The translations under genes were made by a program, and so were the position numbers. From assembly GCA_036245525.1 (NCBI GenBank), contig BTPG01000003.1:141565797-141629796 (forward strand): a stretch of 64,000 bases of DNA, given 5' to 3'. Shown here in pieces: positions 21,657 through 33,032 of this stretch. Positions within the stretch are counted from its first letter, which is position 1. The number at the start of each line of letters is the position of its first letter. The notes beneath the pieces are model-generated. The model did not search any database. It was not told the origin of the DNA and worked only from the letters and a program-made list of their open reading frames with translations. Origin of the DNA: Semisulcospira habei (lineage: Eukaryota; Mollusca; Gastropoda; Semisulcospiridae).

Positions 21657-22382
21657 TTGGCTCACGTGCGAAGCGAAAGTGATTCTATTATTTTCTGTCC
21701 GTCATCCGTCTGCCACGGTCTGTGTCGAAAACTTTAACGTTGGCATTTTCTCGGAGACTATTCAAGCCATCGTCTTCCAACTTGGCCCAAGGATACTTTT
21801 CAAGACCTTTCCAAACATAGCAATTTGAGTGACCTCTCACAAAGGGGAAGGTCACAGGGGCTTAGAAAAAAGGTTTAAAAAATAGCTATATTTTGACATA
21901 ATTTATTTTTTTCTAAAATATTATTCACAACTTCAAACCCAAACTTGGTACTAAGATAACCTGAGGGTAAGACCTTTCAATTCATACTAATTTGGTTGAT
22001 TCCTCGGAAAGGTCAAGGGTCACAAGAGCTCAGCAAATAGGTCCAAAATAGCCATATTTTGTCAAAAGATGATTTTTTTCTCAAATACTGCAAACATGGA
22101 GAGAGTCACAGGCTTGCAAATGTGTTTAAAATGCCAATTTTTGATAAAATTGTAGGTATTATGCACATTTTCACAAAATTTTCAATCAAATTTGGCACAC
22201 AGGCACACAGGTGATGATAAGACCTTCCTATCATGTATACTAGTTCAGTCAACTCTATGATATCATAAAGATCAAGGGTCACGGGTGTTTGACAGCTGTG
22301 TGAAAACTAATTAGATTTTGAGAAAACATGGATTTTGCTGGTGCAAAAAGTCATCTCTTTGTCATAAGGGACACACATGTTA
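21657..22382 (+). mobile_element. Dispersed repeat R2, copy B
   Basis: It begins with the family terminus 'ttggctcacgtgcgaagc', then the 'aactttaacgttggcatttt' head and degenerate 165-bp internal repeats, ending near 'gacacacatgtta', a decayed inverted terminus. No ORF. With copy D (50122-50933) it suggests a non-autonomous DNA element. Confidence 0.75.
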
Positions 22383-22533
22383 CATCTAAAATCCACATTA
22401 TGGTCTGTGGTGTTAAATCAAGATCTATGCCCTTTGGAGATGGGTGGCGTTTGCCTATTGATGGCACTGTTTTTATCAGTCAGCAACACAATATCAAGAT
22501 TGATCTTGCGGGTGGTGGGATCATTTTTATGTG

Positions 22534-22536
22534 ACT

Positions 22537-22584
<48 letters not shown>

Positions 22585-22591
22585 ATGTGTA

Positions 22592-22656
<65 letters not shown>
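22534..22656 (+). repeat. (GT)n microsatellite
   Basis: Two GT runs around 'gcatgtgtattt', the same interruption as in the 20067 tract, suggesting a shared origin with the R2 repeats nearby. Confidence 0.95.
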
Positions 22657-22658
<2 letters not shown>

Positions 22659-23221
22659 GTGTGAAGGTGTGTAGGTGTGAAGGTGTCATCAAACACGCTC
22701 GATCTGACATTACATAAATTTAGTAACGACTTATTTAGTTGTCTGGTTTTGACAGTGACTCAGTAGTTTAAAGATTAATTCCTTATGTGACAGAGACACA
22801 TGGTTGACAGCTACACCTGGTTGCACTAGTGCTTGGTCGTATATGTGAAACTGTGTTACACATAATAGTACAGTGAGTTTGCACTGCAAACTGTAAGTTA
22901 TGCAAATATTTTAAATTGCATGACTACTGTACTTGTTATGTTAAGGACAGGCGTACGCCTGACTCACAGTTTATGATCATCGAAGTGAAATCAAACGACT
23001 GGTGTATCTGTTCTCACATTCACTCACTCTCGGACTCGTATATTATATGTTTATAGTGGCGAAGCAAGTGTGTTTTAATAGCATAATAGACTTCATTTCA
23101 CGTGAACTCTGACTTCCTCTGTTGATATTTACTTGTATGTGTATTCGTTTTCTAGTTTTTGCTTTTGTATTTTGTGTTGATATTTTGTTACCTGGTTCTT
23201 TACTTTAAACATTGTAAAGCC

Positions 23222-23818
23222 ATGAGCGGACCATCGAAAAAAGGACAAAGAGTCCGTATCGGTCATCTCAATGTCTACCACCTAGCAAACAAAGTTCAAG
23301 ATGTCTGTGTTTATGTTAATTCCCCCGACTATTTTCACCTATTGAGTTTAACTGAAACTCGGTTGGCCTCCCACATCAGTAATGAAGCCATCACCATCCC
23401 AAATTATTCTATTATTAGGAGAGATCCGTCAGTCCAGGGAGAGATAGGTGTAGCGGTTTACATCCATCAATCAATTCTACACATAACCCGCAGGAGACAA
23501 GACCTAGAAACGGCTGATGTAGAATGTATTTGGGTAGAAATCAAACACTCTAAATCCCCTCCGTTACTTGTCGGATTTCTGTATCGAAACCCTGCAGCCA
23601 CCTTTGAGTGGTACGATAGCTTTTTACACATGATCGATAAAACAGACATTCAGACCAAAGATGTTCTGCTTCTTGGAGATTTTAATATTGACTTTCTTAA
23701 ACCTCATCCATCATGGGAGTGTACTACTACCTTAGTCGGTCTCCAACAAATGGTGACATCCCCCACCAGAATTATGCCAACGTCAGCCACTATTATAGAC
23801 CATATCTACACCAAATAA
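23222..23818 (+). pseudogene. LINE endonuclease domain (N-terminal part of ORF)
   Basis: ATG at 23222 (MSGPSKKGQRVRIGHLNVYH) opens an apurinic-type endonuclease: LTETRL carries the catalytic Glu, VLLLGDFNIDFL the Asp/Asn pair. The frame stops at 23816 after IIDHIYTK; the remaining SDHYPVSC block lies just downstream (about 23860) in the same frame, so a premature stop splits the domain. The enzyme would nick target DNA for retrotransposition. Inactive as it stands. Confidence 0.85.
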
Positions 23819-25018
23819 CCTCTCGCAATTAGCAGCACTCAAGTTGATAGTCTGAGTGTCAGCGACCACTATCCAGTCAGCTGCATATGGCTGTCAAAAC
23901 TTCCAAAACTGAAAAAGCAAGGTCACACGTGCATCACTTACAGATCATTAAAAAACTTTAATGAAATTGCTTTTTTGACTGATTTAGCTAGAGCACAGTT
24001 CACGGACGTGTATAACGATAGTGACCCGAACAAAGCATTAGACGCCTGGTACCGCGTCTTTCTCGGTGTGCTGAATAAACACGCGCCCTGAGGCAAAAGA
24101 GAGTTAAGTACGCCGCCTTACCACCCTGGCTATCTGCGGATCTGATAGAGGCTATGGAACACAGGGACGAGCTGAAAAAAACGAAGCGTTTTGCTGAATA
24201 CAAAACACAGCGTAATTGCGTAAAATCAATGGTTTTAGAAGCAAAAAAATCTCTCTTCAGTAAGGTAGTTAAGCAAAGTAAAGACTCCTCCACTGTATGG
24301 CGTGCCATAAATTTAGTAACCAAAGGTACAAATAAAAGTAGTGCGTCTTAATCCACCCCACCTCACTGCAAACAGTTTTAACGACCATTTTGTCTCTGTG
24401 GCGGAATCACTAATGCCACTGGGAAATAACTCACATGAGTATATTTGTCCAGACAAACTACTAGACTACTGTAACCAGAACAATAAAAACAACGAACCTT
24501 TCATCATACCACCTATAGCGGTTCATGAAGTGGGCAGATTAATTACCTCGATGGAAAATAAAAAGTCATCCGGGCCTGATGAGATCAGCTCAAAAATACT
24601 CAAGACATCTCTTCCATATATCGTTGAGAGTCTCACGTACATCTACAATCTCTGTATAAAACAAAACTGTTTTCCGGATGCATTTAAAGATGCAAAAGTA
24701 ATCCCACTACCAAAATCAAAAGATCTAAGTGAAATTAATAATTTTCCTCCCATTTCATTGCTGCCAGTTTTGTCAAAGCCTTTAGAGAGGCATATTCATA
24801 AACATCTATCTAAATATTTAGAAAACCGAAATCTTATCCATTCATTGCAGTCAGGTTTCAGACCAAACCATTCCTGCCATACCGCGCTGATTAGGATGAC
24901 AGACACCTGGTTAGCATCTATCAATGAATCCAAACTAACAGGTGTAGTCTTTTTAGACTTCCGTAAAGCTTTTGATTTAGTAAACTATGATATACTGATA
25001 AAGAAAATCTCATTATAC

Positions 25019-25030
25019 ACCAACAGCGCT
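25019..25030 (+). repeat. Probable target-site duplication (left) of the palindrome insertion
   Basis: 'accaacagcgct' recurs exactly at 25322-25333. The reverse transcriptase reading TNSA is continued after the second copy as TNSAATFFKS. Confidence 0.75.
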
Positions 25031-25321
25031 ACTCACAAAAGCGCTGGTAGAATTGTCAGTACTCAAACCAAGGGGAATCACAGCGCTGGACAGACAACAG
25101 TTAGATCCCCTGCCCCCGCCTATCAGGCACCCAATCGCCAGCCCACAGAGAAATACGCAGGTATAGAATAAGACAATCATTTCCATTCCTTTGGAATGGA
25201 AATGATTGTCTTATTCTATACCTGCGTATTTCTCTGTGGGCTGGCGATTGGGTGCCTGATAGGCGGGGGCAGGGGATCTAACTGTTGTCTGTCCAGCGCT
25301 GTGATTCCCCTTGGTTTGAGT
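25031..25321. mobile_element. Insertion carrying a 131-bp perfect palindrome
   Basis: Left arm 25059-25189 and right arm 25193-25323 are exact reverse complements around a 3-nt loop (ttt); the last two arm bases overlap the right target duplication. About 28 bp of non-palindromic sequence ('actcacaaaagcgctggtag...') precede the left arm. A single-arm relative at 48108-48193 shares 'caaaccaaggggaatcac' and 'gcctatcaggcaccca'. No ORF is attributable to it. It may be a foldback transposon or a retroposed fragment doubled by snap-back. Confidence 0.8.
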
Positions 25322-25995
25322 ACCAACAGCGCTGCCACGTTCTTCAAATCCTCTTCTATTTTGTTTGTTCATTATCGACCTTCCGCTCACAATTAGCGAT
25401 CATAATGTTTCATGCGATATATTCGCGGATGATGCTGCAATACACACGCCCGACGAGGATTTATCTATTATTGATACACGCCTACAAAACGCACTACAAG
25501 ACATTGACAACTGGTGTAGTAACAATTCCATGATCCTAAACCCAGCGAAGACTGAATGTATGGTATTAGGTGCCCGGCCGTCAAAAGCACCAGCTCGGCT
25601 CTCTCTCACTCAGCTTGTCTCTTTAAGGAAAACCCATCAGTCAAGTAACCATCGTCTTCTCGGTGTTACTGTAGATAACCAGTGTCATATTACTAACATA
25701 TGCAACATAATATCAAAGAAACTTTACATTTTAGGCAAATTAAAATATATCACTGATGTAGAAACACGTAAACTGTTCTTTAACGCCCACATCAGGTCAC
25801 ATGTCGACTATGCTTGTACAGTGTGGGATGGAGCAAGCGAGGTCCAGTTAAAGAGACTGAACTCTCGTCATCGTAGAGCCGCAAAACTTATCCTACCTGA
25901 CCGTAGCTCAACTACCGATAATAAATTGAAAACCTTGGAGATTCTTCCCCTGAAAAATCATTTATTGTACAATAAGGGAATAATTATGTTCAAAA

Positions 25996-26530
25996 CATTG
26001 TTCAGAACTTTTGTATACAACTGATAGGTCTTGTTTTTAAGGTTTTATTGGTTAGAATAGAGTACCACAATTACTCCCAATCTGATTTTATGATGCTGTG
26101 ATGTATTTAGGGTCAACAGTGGCTGAATCTGCTGGCCTACCCCCATTTTACCAGTACTCAAAGGAACGCAAAATGATTTTTTTTAATTGCTCACGTCATA
26201 CTCTTCTGTTTAAATATTTTTGCTTCCAGTTTTCTTAACAAAATATGCATACTGAGTATAAAAATCTGTGATCATTTCATTAATTTCAAGTGACCAATCA
26301 ATTTAATTGTAACTATTTTGGATTAAGAACATAAAGGGGGGGGGGGAGTCTGTAAACAGGGGCTGCTGCTAAAGCTTTTACCGTCTGGAGTTGGAGGCAT
26401 GATGTACCGACAGCTGAAAGACTTCCTCTTCAACAGAATTGCATGATTGACGTCAACGGCACACTCAGCAGTCTTGTCAAACTCAGGGAAGATTTATCTC
26501 AGGGAGGTGTCGTGTCTCTCTTTAATGTCC
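25996..26530 (+). repeat. Dispersed repeat R1, copy B
   Basis: It shares 'ttgtatacaactgataggtc', 'gagtaccaca', 'cagtggctgaatctgctg' and 'ccattttaccagtac' with copy A at 9410-9560, and the inverted 31070-31400. It continues through a G run (26337-26347), 'ctgtaaacaggggctgc', to 'ggcacactcagcagtcttgt', which is found inverted at 29030-29080. Confidence 0.75.
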
Positions 26531-26875
26531 ATAAAATATGTGGAACGTTTGACTGTATTCTGATCAAAATGTGACCAATCAATTTGTTTGCTGTTGTTTA
26601 GTGGAGAAAAAAAGGCAAAAATTATAGACTGAATGATGAAACTAGCTGGTCTTTTAGGAGATACTTTACCTAGCGTAAGGCGGGTCTAGTGTGGTCTTTT
26701 CTTCTCATTTAGTTTCGTCTAGAAAGGTGTAAACACGTGCGTAATAAAGTTTCATGGTTCCTAACCGCCAGAACAATGTTCATAAAATACTCCAGATAGC
26801 TCTAAGAATGTCAGTGCATCAGAAGAATGATCCATGTTCTGCATCTTGTCAAGCCTGGCATTTTTTGTTTTGCAG

Positions 26876-27039
26876 GGAGTGTTTCATGTTGTCGAAGTAT
26901 CTTGGTGCCCCACTACTGGTCTGACCGAACTGGTGTTTGCTTGCGCCAGGGTGCTGTAATTTGCGCCAATGTGATCCCCACCAGTTTCTTCATCAGAGAC
27001 TTTTTTCCCGCAGCTTTAGCTTCCATGGCTTCGATGTGA
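26876..27039 (+). CDS. Candidate terminal exon of the LDLa gene
   Basis: A strong acceptor ('gcattttttgttttgcag') ends at 26875. If joined to the phase-1 donor at 13905 the frame reads GSVSCCRSILVPHYWSDRTG and on to a stop at 27037-27039. An AATAAA at 27413-27418 could serve as the poly(A) signal. The 54 residues are Cys-containing but match no domain I recognise, and the stretch could be intergenic. Only phase and acceptor quality support it. Confidence 0.2.
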
Positions 27040-27164
27040 GGCCTCCACATGAATCCAGTAATTTATTTGTTGCCAGTCTGTCATCTTTCAGTCCAGCTGC
27101 TGACTCTATTGGCAGCATCCTGGATTCTGCATGATGCTATTTCAGTATGTTCACCTAAATAGGG

Positions 27165-27330
27165 TTTAGGATCCGTTAGGACGGCGCTAGGTTTTATCGG
27201 TAAGTGCGTATAGGTGTTAGGCCTATGAGCTAGGTTCGCTAGGAATCGTATTCAAAGTTATAGGTGTTAGTCATAGGAGATAGGTTTTCTAGGTGTCGTG
27301 TTCGAAGGTACAGGTGTTAGACCTAAGGTG
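27165..27330 (+). repeat. 50-bp minisatellite, about three copies
   Basis: 'taggtgttag' recurs at 27211, 27261 and 27311 (as 'caggtgttag'), exactly 50 bp apart, with flanking similarity 'ctaggtt..ctagg..tcgt.ttc.aagg'. Confidence 0.75.
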
Positions 27331-27839
27331 TTTAAGTTACTAGTATTTGCACTGTGACTAACTTTGATTATGTTGTTTGTTTTATCATGAATGCTTTCCG
27401 TGACCTGGTATAAATAAATCTTGGAACCTTACTTCTATCTTATGATGCTCCGCTAGAGTGAGAGCAAGACTGAGACTGTGCCGGTACGTGCGAAAAGTTT
27501 GTGTGTGTGTGTGTGTGTGTGTACGTCCGTGCCGTGACGGTGTAACTGATCGTGCGAGCGCACGTTGGTAATTCAGTAGATAACAACAAACTGACCAAAT
27601 CCAGTCAAAATAGGGTTTTTTCTGGATACTGTGGTCAGTCCATTGCGCAGGTAATTTGACTTTTGAACACAACGCGAGGCAAATAAACATGGATTTTGTG
27701 CGCATGCGAGACTAGAGAAGACTTATAGTTTACTCTCCACATGAATCTCCAGCCCTTCCCTAGACCACAAAAGGGATGCGGACTAAACTCTAGGCGCTTG
27801 AGTACTGTAGTAGGTGGGCAGTTTTTGTCTATCTTATAA

Positions 27840-28905
27840 ACTATTTAAGTCGCCTACACCCAGTCCGGTTACACAAATTGGTGTGAACTGACAAGATGGC
27901 GGCCATGCAACACCTCCTGGCCGCCCGCTCCGGCAGAAATGGTCGCCACCGGCAGTACTAAACAGACATTGTACCTTCGTTTGATATACGATGTCAGGCC
28001 CTGCAATGCTGCATCACAACTGGTATTTCTTTTTAATGACTTTTGACAATTTGATGTGCTGTGACTGTTAATTGGATTTTATCCGCTGTGCGATGCTGGG
28101 AGTTGATACATGCTGATTCTTGTTGTACCATGCGGATATTAGAAGAACAGCGCGCGTTATGCGGTGGCAATACAACCAACGTGCTTTCCTCCCCTTTCAT
28201 CATCTCGGGAGTGGCTCTTCCCACGCCACGCTCAACATCACTGCCTACGGAATAGCGCTAGTGCATTCAACAAAGCTTCAGGCCCCACATTCCAGCCGAA
28301 TGATGTGATGACAGACACCTCCCAGACGCAGTGACACTGTTTCTTACTGAACAGCGTGCCAGTGTGTACTCTTTAGAAACCATTTTGGACTGCTTTTACG
28401 TTAATGATGTAGTCCTACAACTATTGCTTTAAAAATGACTATGAAGTTATATATTAGTTAAGTTATAATTAAGGTGGTGACTGTTTATGCCGGAGCGACT
28501 GTCTAATAGCCGGCGCTGTTCTTATGGCGATGGGCCCCCAGGTAGCAACTGTGAAAGTATTCGTCTTTTTTTTTTTCTTCTTTTTTTTTGCGTATTTTTG
28601 TTATTTGTGTAACTAGTCTCAGCCAAGCAGAAAGTTTAAAAACATTATATTATGTGTTATAGAGATACTAAGATAGGGCCGTCTTTAGTTTGCTTTTGTT
28701 AGGGAGGTTCGGGTCGGGTTGGGGCCGTTGGCACCGGCAATTAGACGCTTTTGCGACGGGCTTCACCCGTCCCGAGCCATTGTCCATTTTTTTTTTTAAC
28801 TGTTGTGTGAGTGTGTGTGATTGCGAGTTGCACCTGAGGTGGCGAAAAGAATTTCTCTTTTGAGATAATAAAGTACTCTTATTCTCTTATTCTCTTATTC
28901 TTATT
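27840..28905 (+). other. Possible retroposed unit with poly(A)-signal-like 3' end
   Basis: The stretch starts near 'ctatttaagtcgcc' and 'gacaagatggcggcc' (27889-27903, a YY1-like motif often near LINE and housekeeping starts). It ends in 'gagataataaagtactctta' followed by 'ttattctc' repeats (28880-28905), a tail like that of CR1/Rex1-type elements. No reverse transcriptase is seen between; short ORFs lack recognisable domains. It may be an internally deleted LINE or an untranslated part of a transcript. Confidence 0.3.
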
Positions 28906-28989
28906 ATGTTCTGCTGCGCTCCACACTGCAAAGTCATCCGCATGGAGGATGTTCGAGACGAACCTTGGTACCCCTGTACTGTACTGATG

Positions 28990-29131
28990 TCATTAATGTA
29001 GACCAAGAACAGCAACAGACACGTCACCTCCGTGAGTTACACCTTCCCTGAGTTTGACAAGACTGCTGAATGTGCCGTTTACTTCAGTCTTGATGTTCTA
29101 TTAAACAGTCTATAACTCAACGGACAGAGAA
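28990..29131 (-). repeat. Fragment of dispersed repeat R1
   Basis: Reverse complement of the end of copy B: 'ccctgagtttgacaagactg' here against 'cagtcttgtcaaactcaggg' at 26470-26495. It then carries 'agtctataactcaacggaca', present inverted at 31019-31040, so the minisatellite block is flanked by inverted copies of this 25-bp sequence. Confidence 0.65.
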
Positions 29132-29434
29132 AAAAAGGTCCCTGAATTCCGGCAAGTATGAGTGCGAGTCAGTTATCATCAAGCTGTCGCGAGAGATATC
29201 TGGCACATATCAAACCCGCCGCGAGCGTATTTCTCCCCTCCTTTTTTACTCCTGCGGCTCCCTGACCAAAAGCTTTTCGAGTTTTTCAGTTCATGGATAG
29301 TACGACTGTGTCTGTCTTCACTTATACCGTGTATACACTATTTAGTTATAACCATTTTTTACACTTTATTATCAGTAGGCTGTTGTCTTCTCTCTCTCTT
29401 AATAAAGTTTCATTTCATCTCTCTTTTTCTCTCT

Positions 29435-30740
29435 GAGAATGTTGTAGTTTAGCAAGGACAAACACGAAAAGAGGCCTGTGAGAATGTTGTAGTTTAGCAA
29501 GGACAAACACGAAAAGAGGCCTGTGAGAATGTTGTAGTTTAGCGAGGACAAACACGAAAAGAGGCCTGTGAGAATGTTGTAGTTTAGCGAGGACAAACAC
29601 GAAAAGAGGCCTGTGAGAATGTTGTAGTTTAGCGAGGACAAACACGAAAAGAGGCCTGTGAGAATGTTGTAGTTTAGCGAGGACAAACACGAAAAGAGGC
29701 CTGTGAGAATGTTGTAGTTTAGCAAGGACAAACACGAAAAGAGGCCTGTGAGAATGTTGTAGTTTAGCAAGGACAAACACGAAAAGAGGCCTGTGAGAAT
29801 GTTGTAGTTTAGCAAGGACAAACACGAAAAGAGGCCTGTGAGAATGTTGTAGTTTAGCAAGGACAAACACGAAAAGAGGCCTGTGAGAATGTTGTAGTTT
29901 AGCAAGGACAAACACGAAAAGAGGCCTGTGAGAATGTTGTAGTTTAGCAAGGACAAACACGAAAAGAGGCCTGTGAGAATGTTGTAGTTTAGCAAGGACA
30001 AACACGAAAAGAGGCCTGTGAGAATGTTGTAGTTTAGCAAGGACAAACACGAAAAGAGGCCTGTGAGAATGTTGTAGTTTAGCAAGGACAAACACGAAAA
30101 GAGGCCTGTGAGAATGTTGTAGTTTAGCAAGGACAAACACGAAAAGAGGCCTGTGAGAATGTTGTAGTTTAGCAAGGACAAACACGAAAAGAGGCCTGTG
30201 AGAATGTTGTAGTTTAGCAAGGAAAAACACGAAAAGAGGCCTGTGAGAATGTTGTAGTTTAGCAAGGACAAACACGAAAAGAGGCCTGTGAGAATGTTGT
30301 AGTTTAGCAAGGACAAACACGAAAAGAGGCCTGTGAGAATGTTGTAGTTTAGCAAGGACAAACACGAAAAGAGGCCTGTGAGAATGTTGTAGTTTAGCAA
30401 GGACAAACACGAAAAGAGGCCTGTGAGAATGTTGTAGTTTAGCAAGGACAAACACGAAAAGAGGCCTGTGAGAATGTTGTAGTTTAGCAAGGACAAACAC
30501 GAAAAGAGGCCTGTGAGAATGTTGTAGTTTAGCAAGGACAAACACGAAAAGAGGCCTGTGAGAATGTTGTAGTTTAGCAAGGACAAACACGAAAAGAGGC
30601 CTGTGAGAATGTTGTAGTTTAGCAAGGACAAACACGAAAAGAGGCCTGTGAGAATGTTGTAGTTTAGCAAGGACAAACACGAAAAGAGGCCTGTGAGAAT
30701 GTTGTAGTTTAGCAAGGACAAACACGAAAAGAGGCCTGTG
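29435..30740 (+). repeat. 45-bp minisatellite, 29 tandem copies
   Basis: Unit 'gagaatgttgtagtttagca' continuing 'aggacaaacacgaaaagagg' and 'cctgt', exactly 45 bp, almost perfectly repeated over 1306 bp. Copies 3-6 carry gcGagg instead of gcAagg; one later copy carries 'ggaaaaac'. Because 45 is a multiple of three, two - strand frames stay open for over 430 codons (15-residue repeats LTGLFSCLSLLNYNI and HRPLFVFVLAKLQHS). This is most likely satellite DNA, not coding. Confidence 0.97.
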
Positions 30741-31069
30741 CGCTTATTGTTTACCCGTACACGCACTAACAAATTCTAAAGTTCATTTTTTTAAAAATGA
30801 AGTTGATGTGAATTTTCAATGATTTCACACAAGTTCACCTTATTTTGCTCACGCAGTCAAGGGGACAAGGGACAAAAAGGAAGGGACTAACGGGGACGGC
30901 TGCGTCTGCCGTCCGCTGTAATATAAACAATTCCGCGATAACGCGGATGTTAAGGAGCTCGTGGGGCCATGTGTTTTTGGAGCTGTAGCGACTACCTCAG
31001 TTCAGAGTAATCTCTGTGTCCGTTGAGTTATAGACTGTAAAGAGGAAGTTCTTCAGCGGCAGCCCCTGT
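30741..31069. other. Intergenic DNA, no gene recognised
   Basis: No ORF or domain. It holds the inverted 25-bp partner of 29107-29131 at 31017-31041. Confidence 0.5.
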
Positions 31070-32190
31070 TTACAGACGTTTCCCCCTTTTTATGCTTTAA
31101 CAAAAAAAAAGAATTACAATTAAATTGATGGGTCAAATTGAAATTAATGAAATGATCACAAATTTTATGATCAATGTGCCTACTTCGTTAAGAAAACTGG
31201 CAACAAAAATATTTAAACAGAGGAGTATGACAGAAGTAACTTTTATGATCATTTTACGTTCCTTTGCGGACTGGTAAAATGGGGGTTGGGCAGCAGATTC
31301 AGCCACTGTGGCCCCTAAATGAATCACAACGTCATAAAATCAGGTTGGGAGTAACTGTGGTACTCTATCTTAACCATTAAAACCTAAAAACGATCTATCA
31401 GTTGTATAGACAATTTCTGAGGGCATCGGAGACGACGTACGTTTCCCAATTTGGCAATTTTAAATGGGAAAAAGCTATCATTCACCACAAACGTGTCGTA
31501 AAGGATGCCGACTTTCCTCATTTTCTTGCACTTTATGCTCACATTATTGAAACTTAATAGATAAAGAGAGGTCAAAATGAAATGGAATAACTTTAGTAAT
31601 TTCTTCTAATTAATTTTGTGTATTTTTACAACTTGGGGTTAGAGATACAAAATCAACCAATGTGGCACTCACAGTGATCACAACATCACCTAGTTAAGTT
31701 TATAATAACTGTTTTAATGATGTAAGCCTGAAAATGGACTGCCAGTGCTATAGAAAATGTCTGAAGGCATCTGACACATTATTTTGGTCTTTTTTGCGAT
31801 TTTGTGGAAATGGCCATTTCCTGTGTGCACAAATACCTTCTCTATGAGCCACAGATTAAATATATGTTTTCATTCTGCTTTTTGCAGAGGACGCAGAAGG
31901 TGTGCCGTAACATAATATTGCCTGATTTCGGCTTCTGGAATGAATTCAGATTTATTTAGAGGAAAATGTTTCTCAAGCTCATTTTAGCATCCGCGAAGAG
32001 CGTGAACGGGGGTACCCTTGCGCCATCGGCTATATCTCTGGTGTGTTCCTAAGGATTGTAGGGGAACATCGCTTAAACACCTCAGGACATACTAAGGTAC
32101 TCTTTGAAACCCATCTTATTGAGTACTGGGGAGGGGGGGGGGGCGGTTCACGGTAGGTCGGGCTAGCTCTTGGACTACTACAGCGACTGC
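31070..32190 (-). repeat. Dispersed repeat R1, copy C (longest)
   Basis: Reverse complement of 8616-9600 over its whole length, and of 25996-26360. It ends at a G-rich run (32131-32145) followed by 'cacggtag', as at 709-830 and 8625. The conserved, non-coding, kilobase-long body suggests a non-autonomous element; termini are not resolved. Confidence 0.8.
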
Positions 32191-32700
32191 TGCGTGCAGG
32201 TCACAAGTTCATGTCGACAGTTAGACGCACTCTTGTTTTAATTTCATTGGATATGCTAATTTACATAAAATAATGGAAAATGAGCACGGGGCGTATTTCC
32301 GGGCGCATCTTAAACACTACAACTTGCCCTCTGCTATAATGATGGTTGAGTGCAAAAAGCCTCGATACTAAACTATCAGGTTTTATCGGAGGACAAAGTT
32401 GGTATAGATTTGTGGCAAAATATCTACCGAGTTTGTTCAGTTCAAGGATTTAGGCGGATGGTTGCATTGGGGGTCGAAAACTGCTCTGGAATCAAAATGT
32501 AGTAAAACTGTTGCCGCTAGGGTTTCATGTGAAAGAAAAACAAAAGATAGTGGTAGAAAACCCTTTAAAATAGAAACAGGGAACGACGTTTCGGATCAAA
32601 GATCCTTCTTCAGGTGACATAGACACAAACGTAGAACAGAAAAGAACACGATAGAAAGAAAAGGCGTCATCCTGTATAGAGAGAATTTATAATGACGTAA
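32191..32700. other. Intergenic DNA with one common repeat motif
   Basis: No gene. 'gacgtttcggatcaaagatc' followed by 'cttcttcagg' near 32586 is palindrome-bearing (gatcaaagatc) and looks like a repeat fragment, but no second copy lies in the window. Confidence 0.4.
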
Positions 32701-32702
32701 AA

Positions 32703-32707
<5 letters not shown>

Positions 32708-32776
<69 letters not shown>
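32708..32776 (+). repeat. (CA)n microsatellite
   Basis: About 34 CA units after a short CG-alternating stretch. Confidence 0.97.
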
Positions 32777-32779
<3 letters not shown>

Positions 32780-32888
32780 GACGCAAATACACATGCACAA
32801 AACACGTAGCACAAAACTTACGTCTACATACATACACGTCACTGTATACATTCGCATTCACTCGTGCCTGCTGCCGCTCACGTACATG

Positions 32889-32890
<2 letters not shown>

Positions 32891-32967
<77 letters not shown>
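32891..32967 (+). repeat. (CA)n microsatellite
   Basis: About 38 CA units. Confidence 0.97.
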
Positions 32968-32970
<3 letters not shown>

Positions 32971-33032
32971 CAACAGTGAGGTCAAGTCAGCCTGGCACCA
33001 ACTACCCATCAGGCCGAGCATACATCCCAGAC

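Larger units (their letters stand above)
22740..25995 (+). mobile_element. Jockey/CR1-group LINE (family of the 57935 element), broken
   Basis: A 5' UTR-like stretch precedes an ORF at 23222 that encodes an endonuclease; RT pieces follow to about 25995, where the element joins repeat R1. The family is the same as the LINE at 57640-64000 (shared GHLN-YHL-NK, VAVYIH-S, RRR-DLE, LLGDFNI and NKHAP blocks). It carries several frameshifts, a palindrome-bearing insertion at 25031-25321 and a deletion that removes RT motif B. Confidence 0.85.
24154..25995 (+). pseudogene. LINE reverse transcriptase, interrupted
   Basis: Pieces in changing frames: connector ELKKTKRFAEYKTQRN (24166), fingers KKSSGPDEISSKIL (about 24560), IPLPKSKDLSEINNFPPISL, motif A VVFLDFRKAFDLV (about 24944) and, after the palindrome, DIFADDAAIHTPDEDLSIID (25400-25470) and the thumb. 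Between FFKS (25345) and FIIDLPLTI (25370) the motif B segment (GVPQGS in the relative at 63852) is missing, so about 100 bp have been lost. The C-terminus ends at KGIIMFKTLF, where repeat R1 begins. Confidence 0.82.

Noticed and set aside
26337..26347. Poly-G runs (also 762-787, 54866-54924) as G-quadruplex regulators
   Set aside because: They are repeat-associated homopolymers and length errors are likely; no gene context supports regulation.
29435..30740. CRISPR array
   Set aside because: The 45-bp units are contiguous and contain no unique spacers; the genome context is animal.
29399..30772. 457- and 436-codon open frames on the - strand over the minisatellite
   Set aside because: They are by-products of a 45-bp unit (multiple of three) without stops; two frames are open at once and there is no protein-like variation between units.
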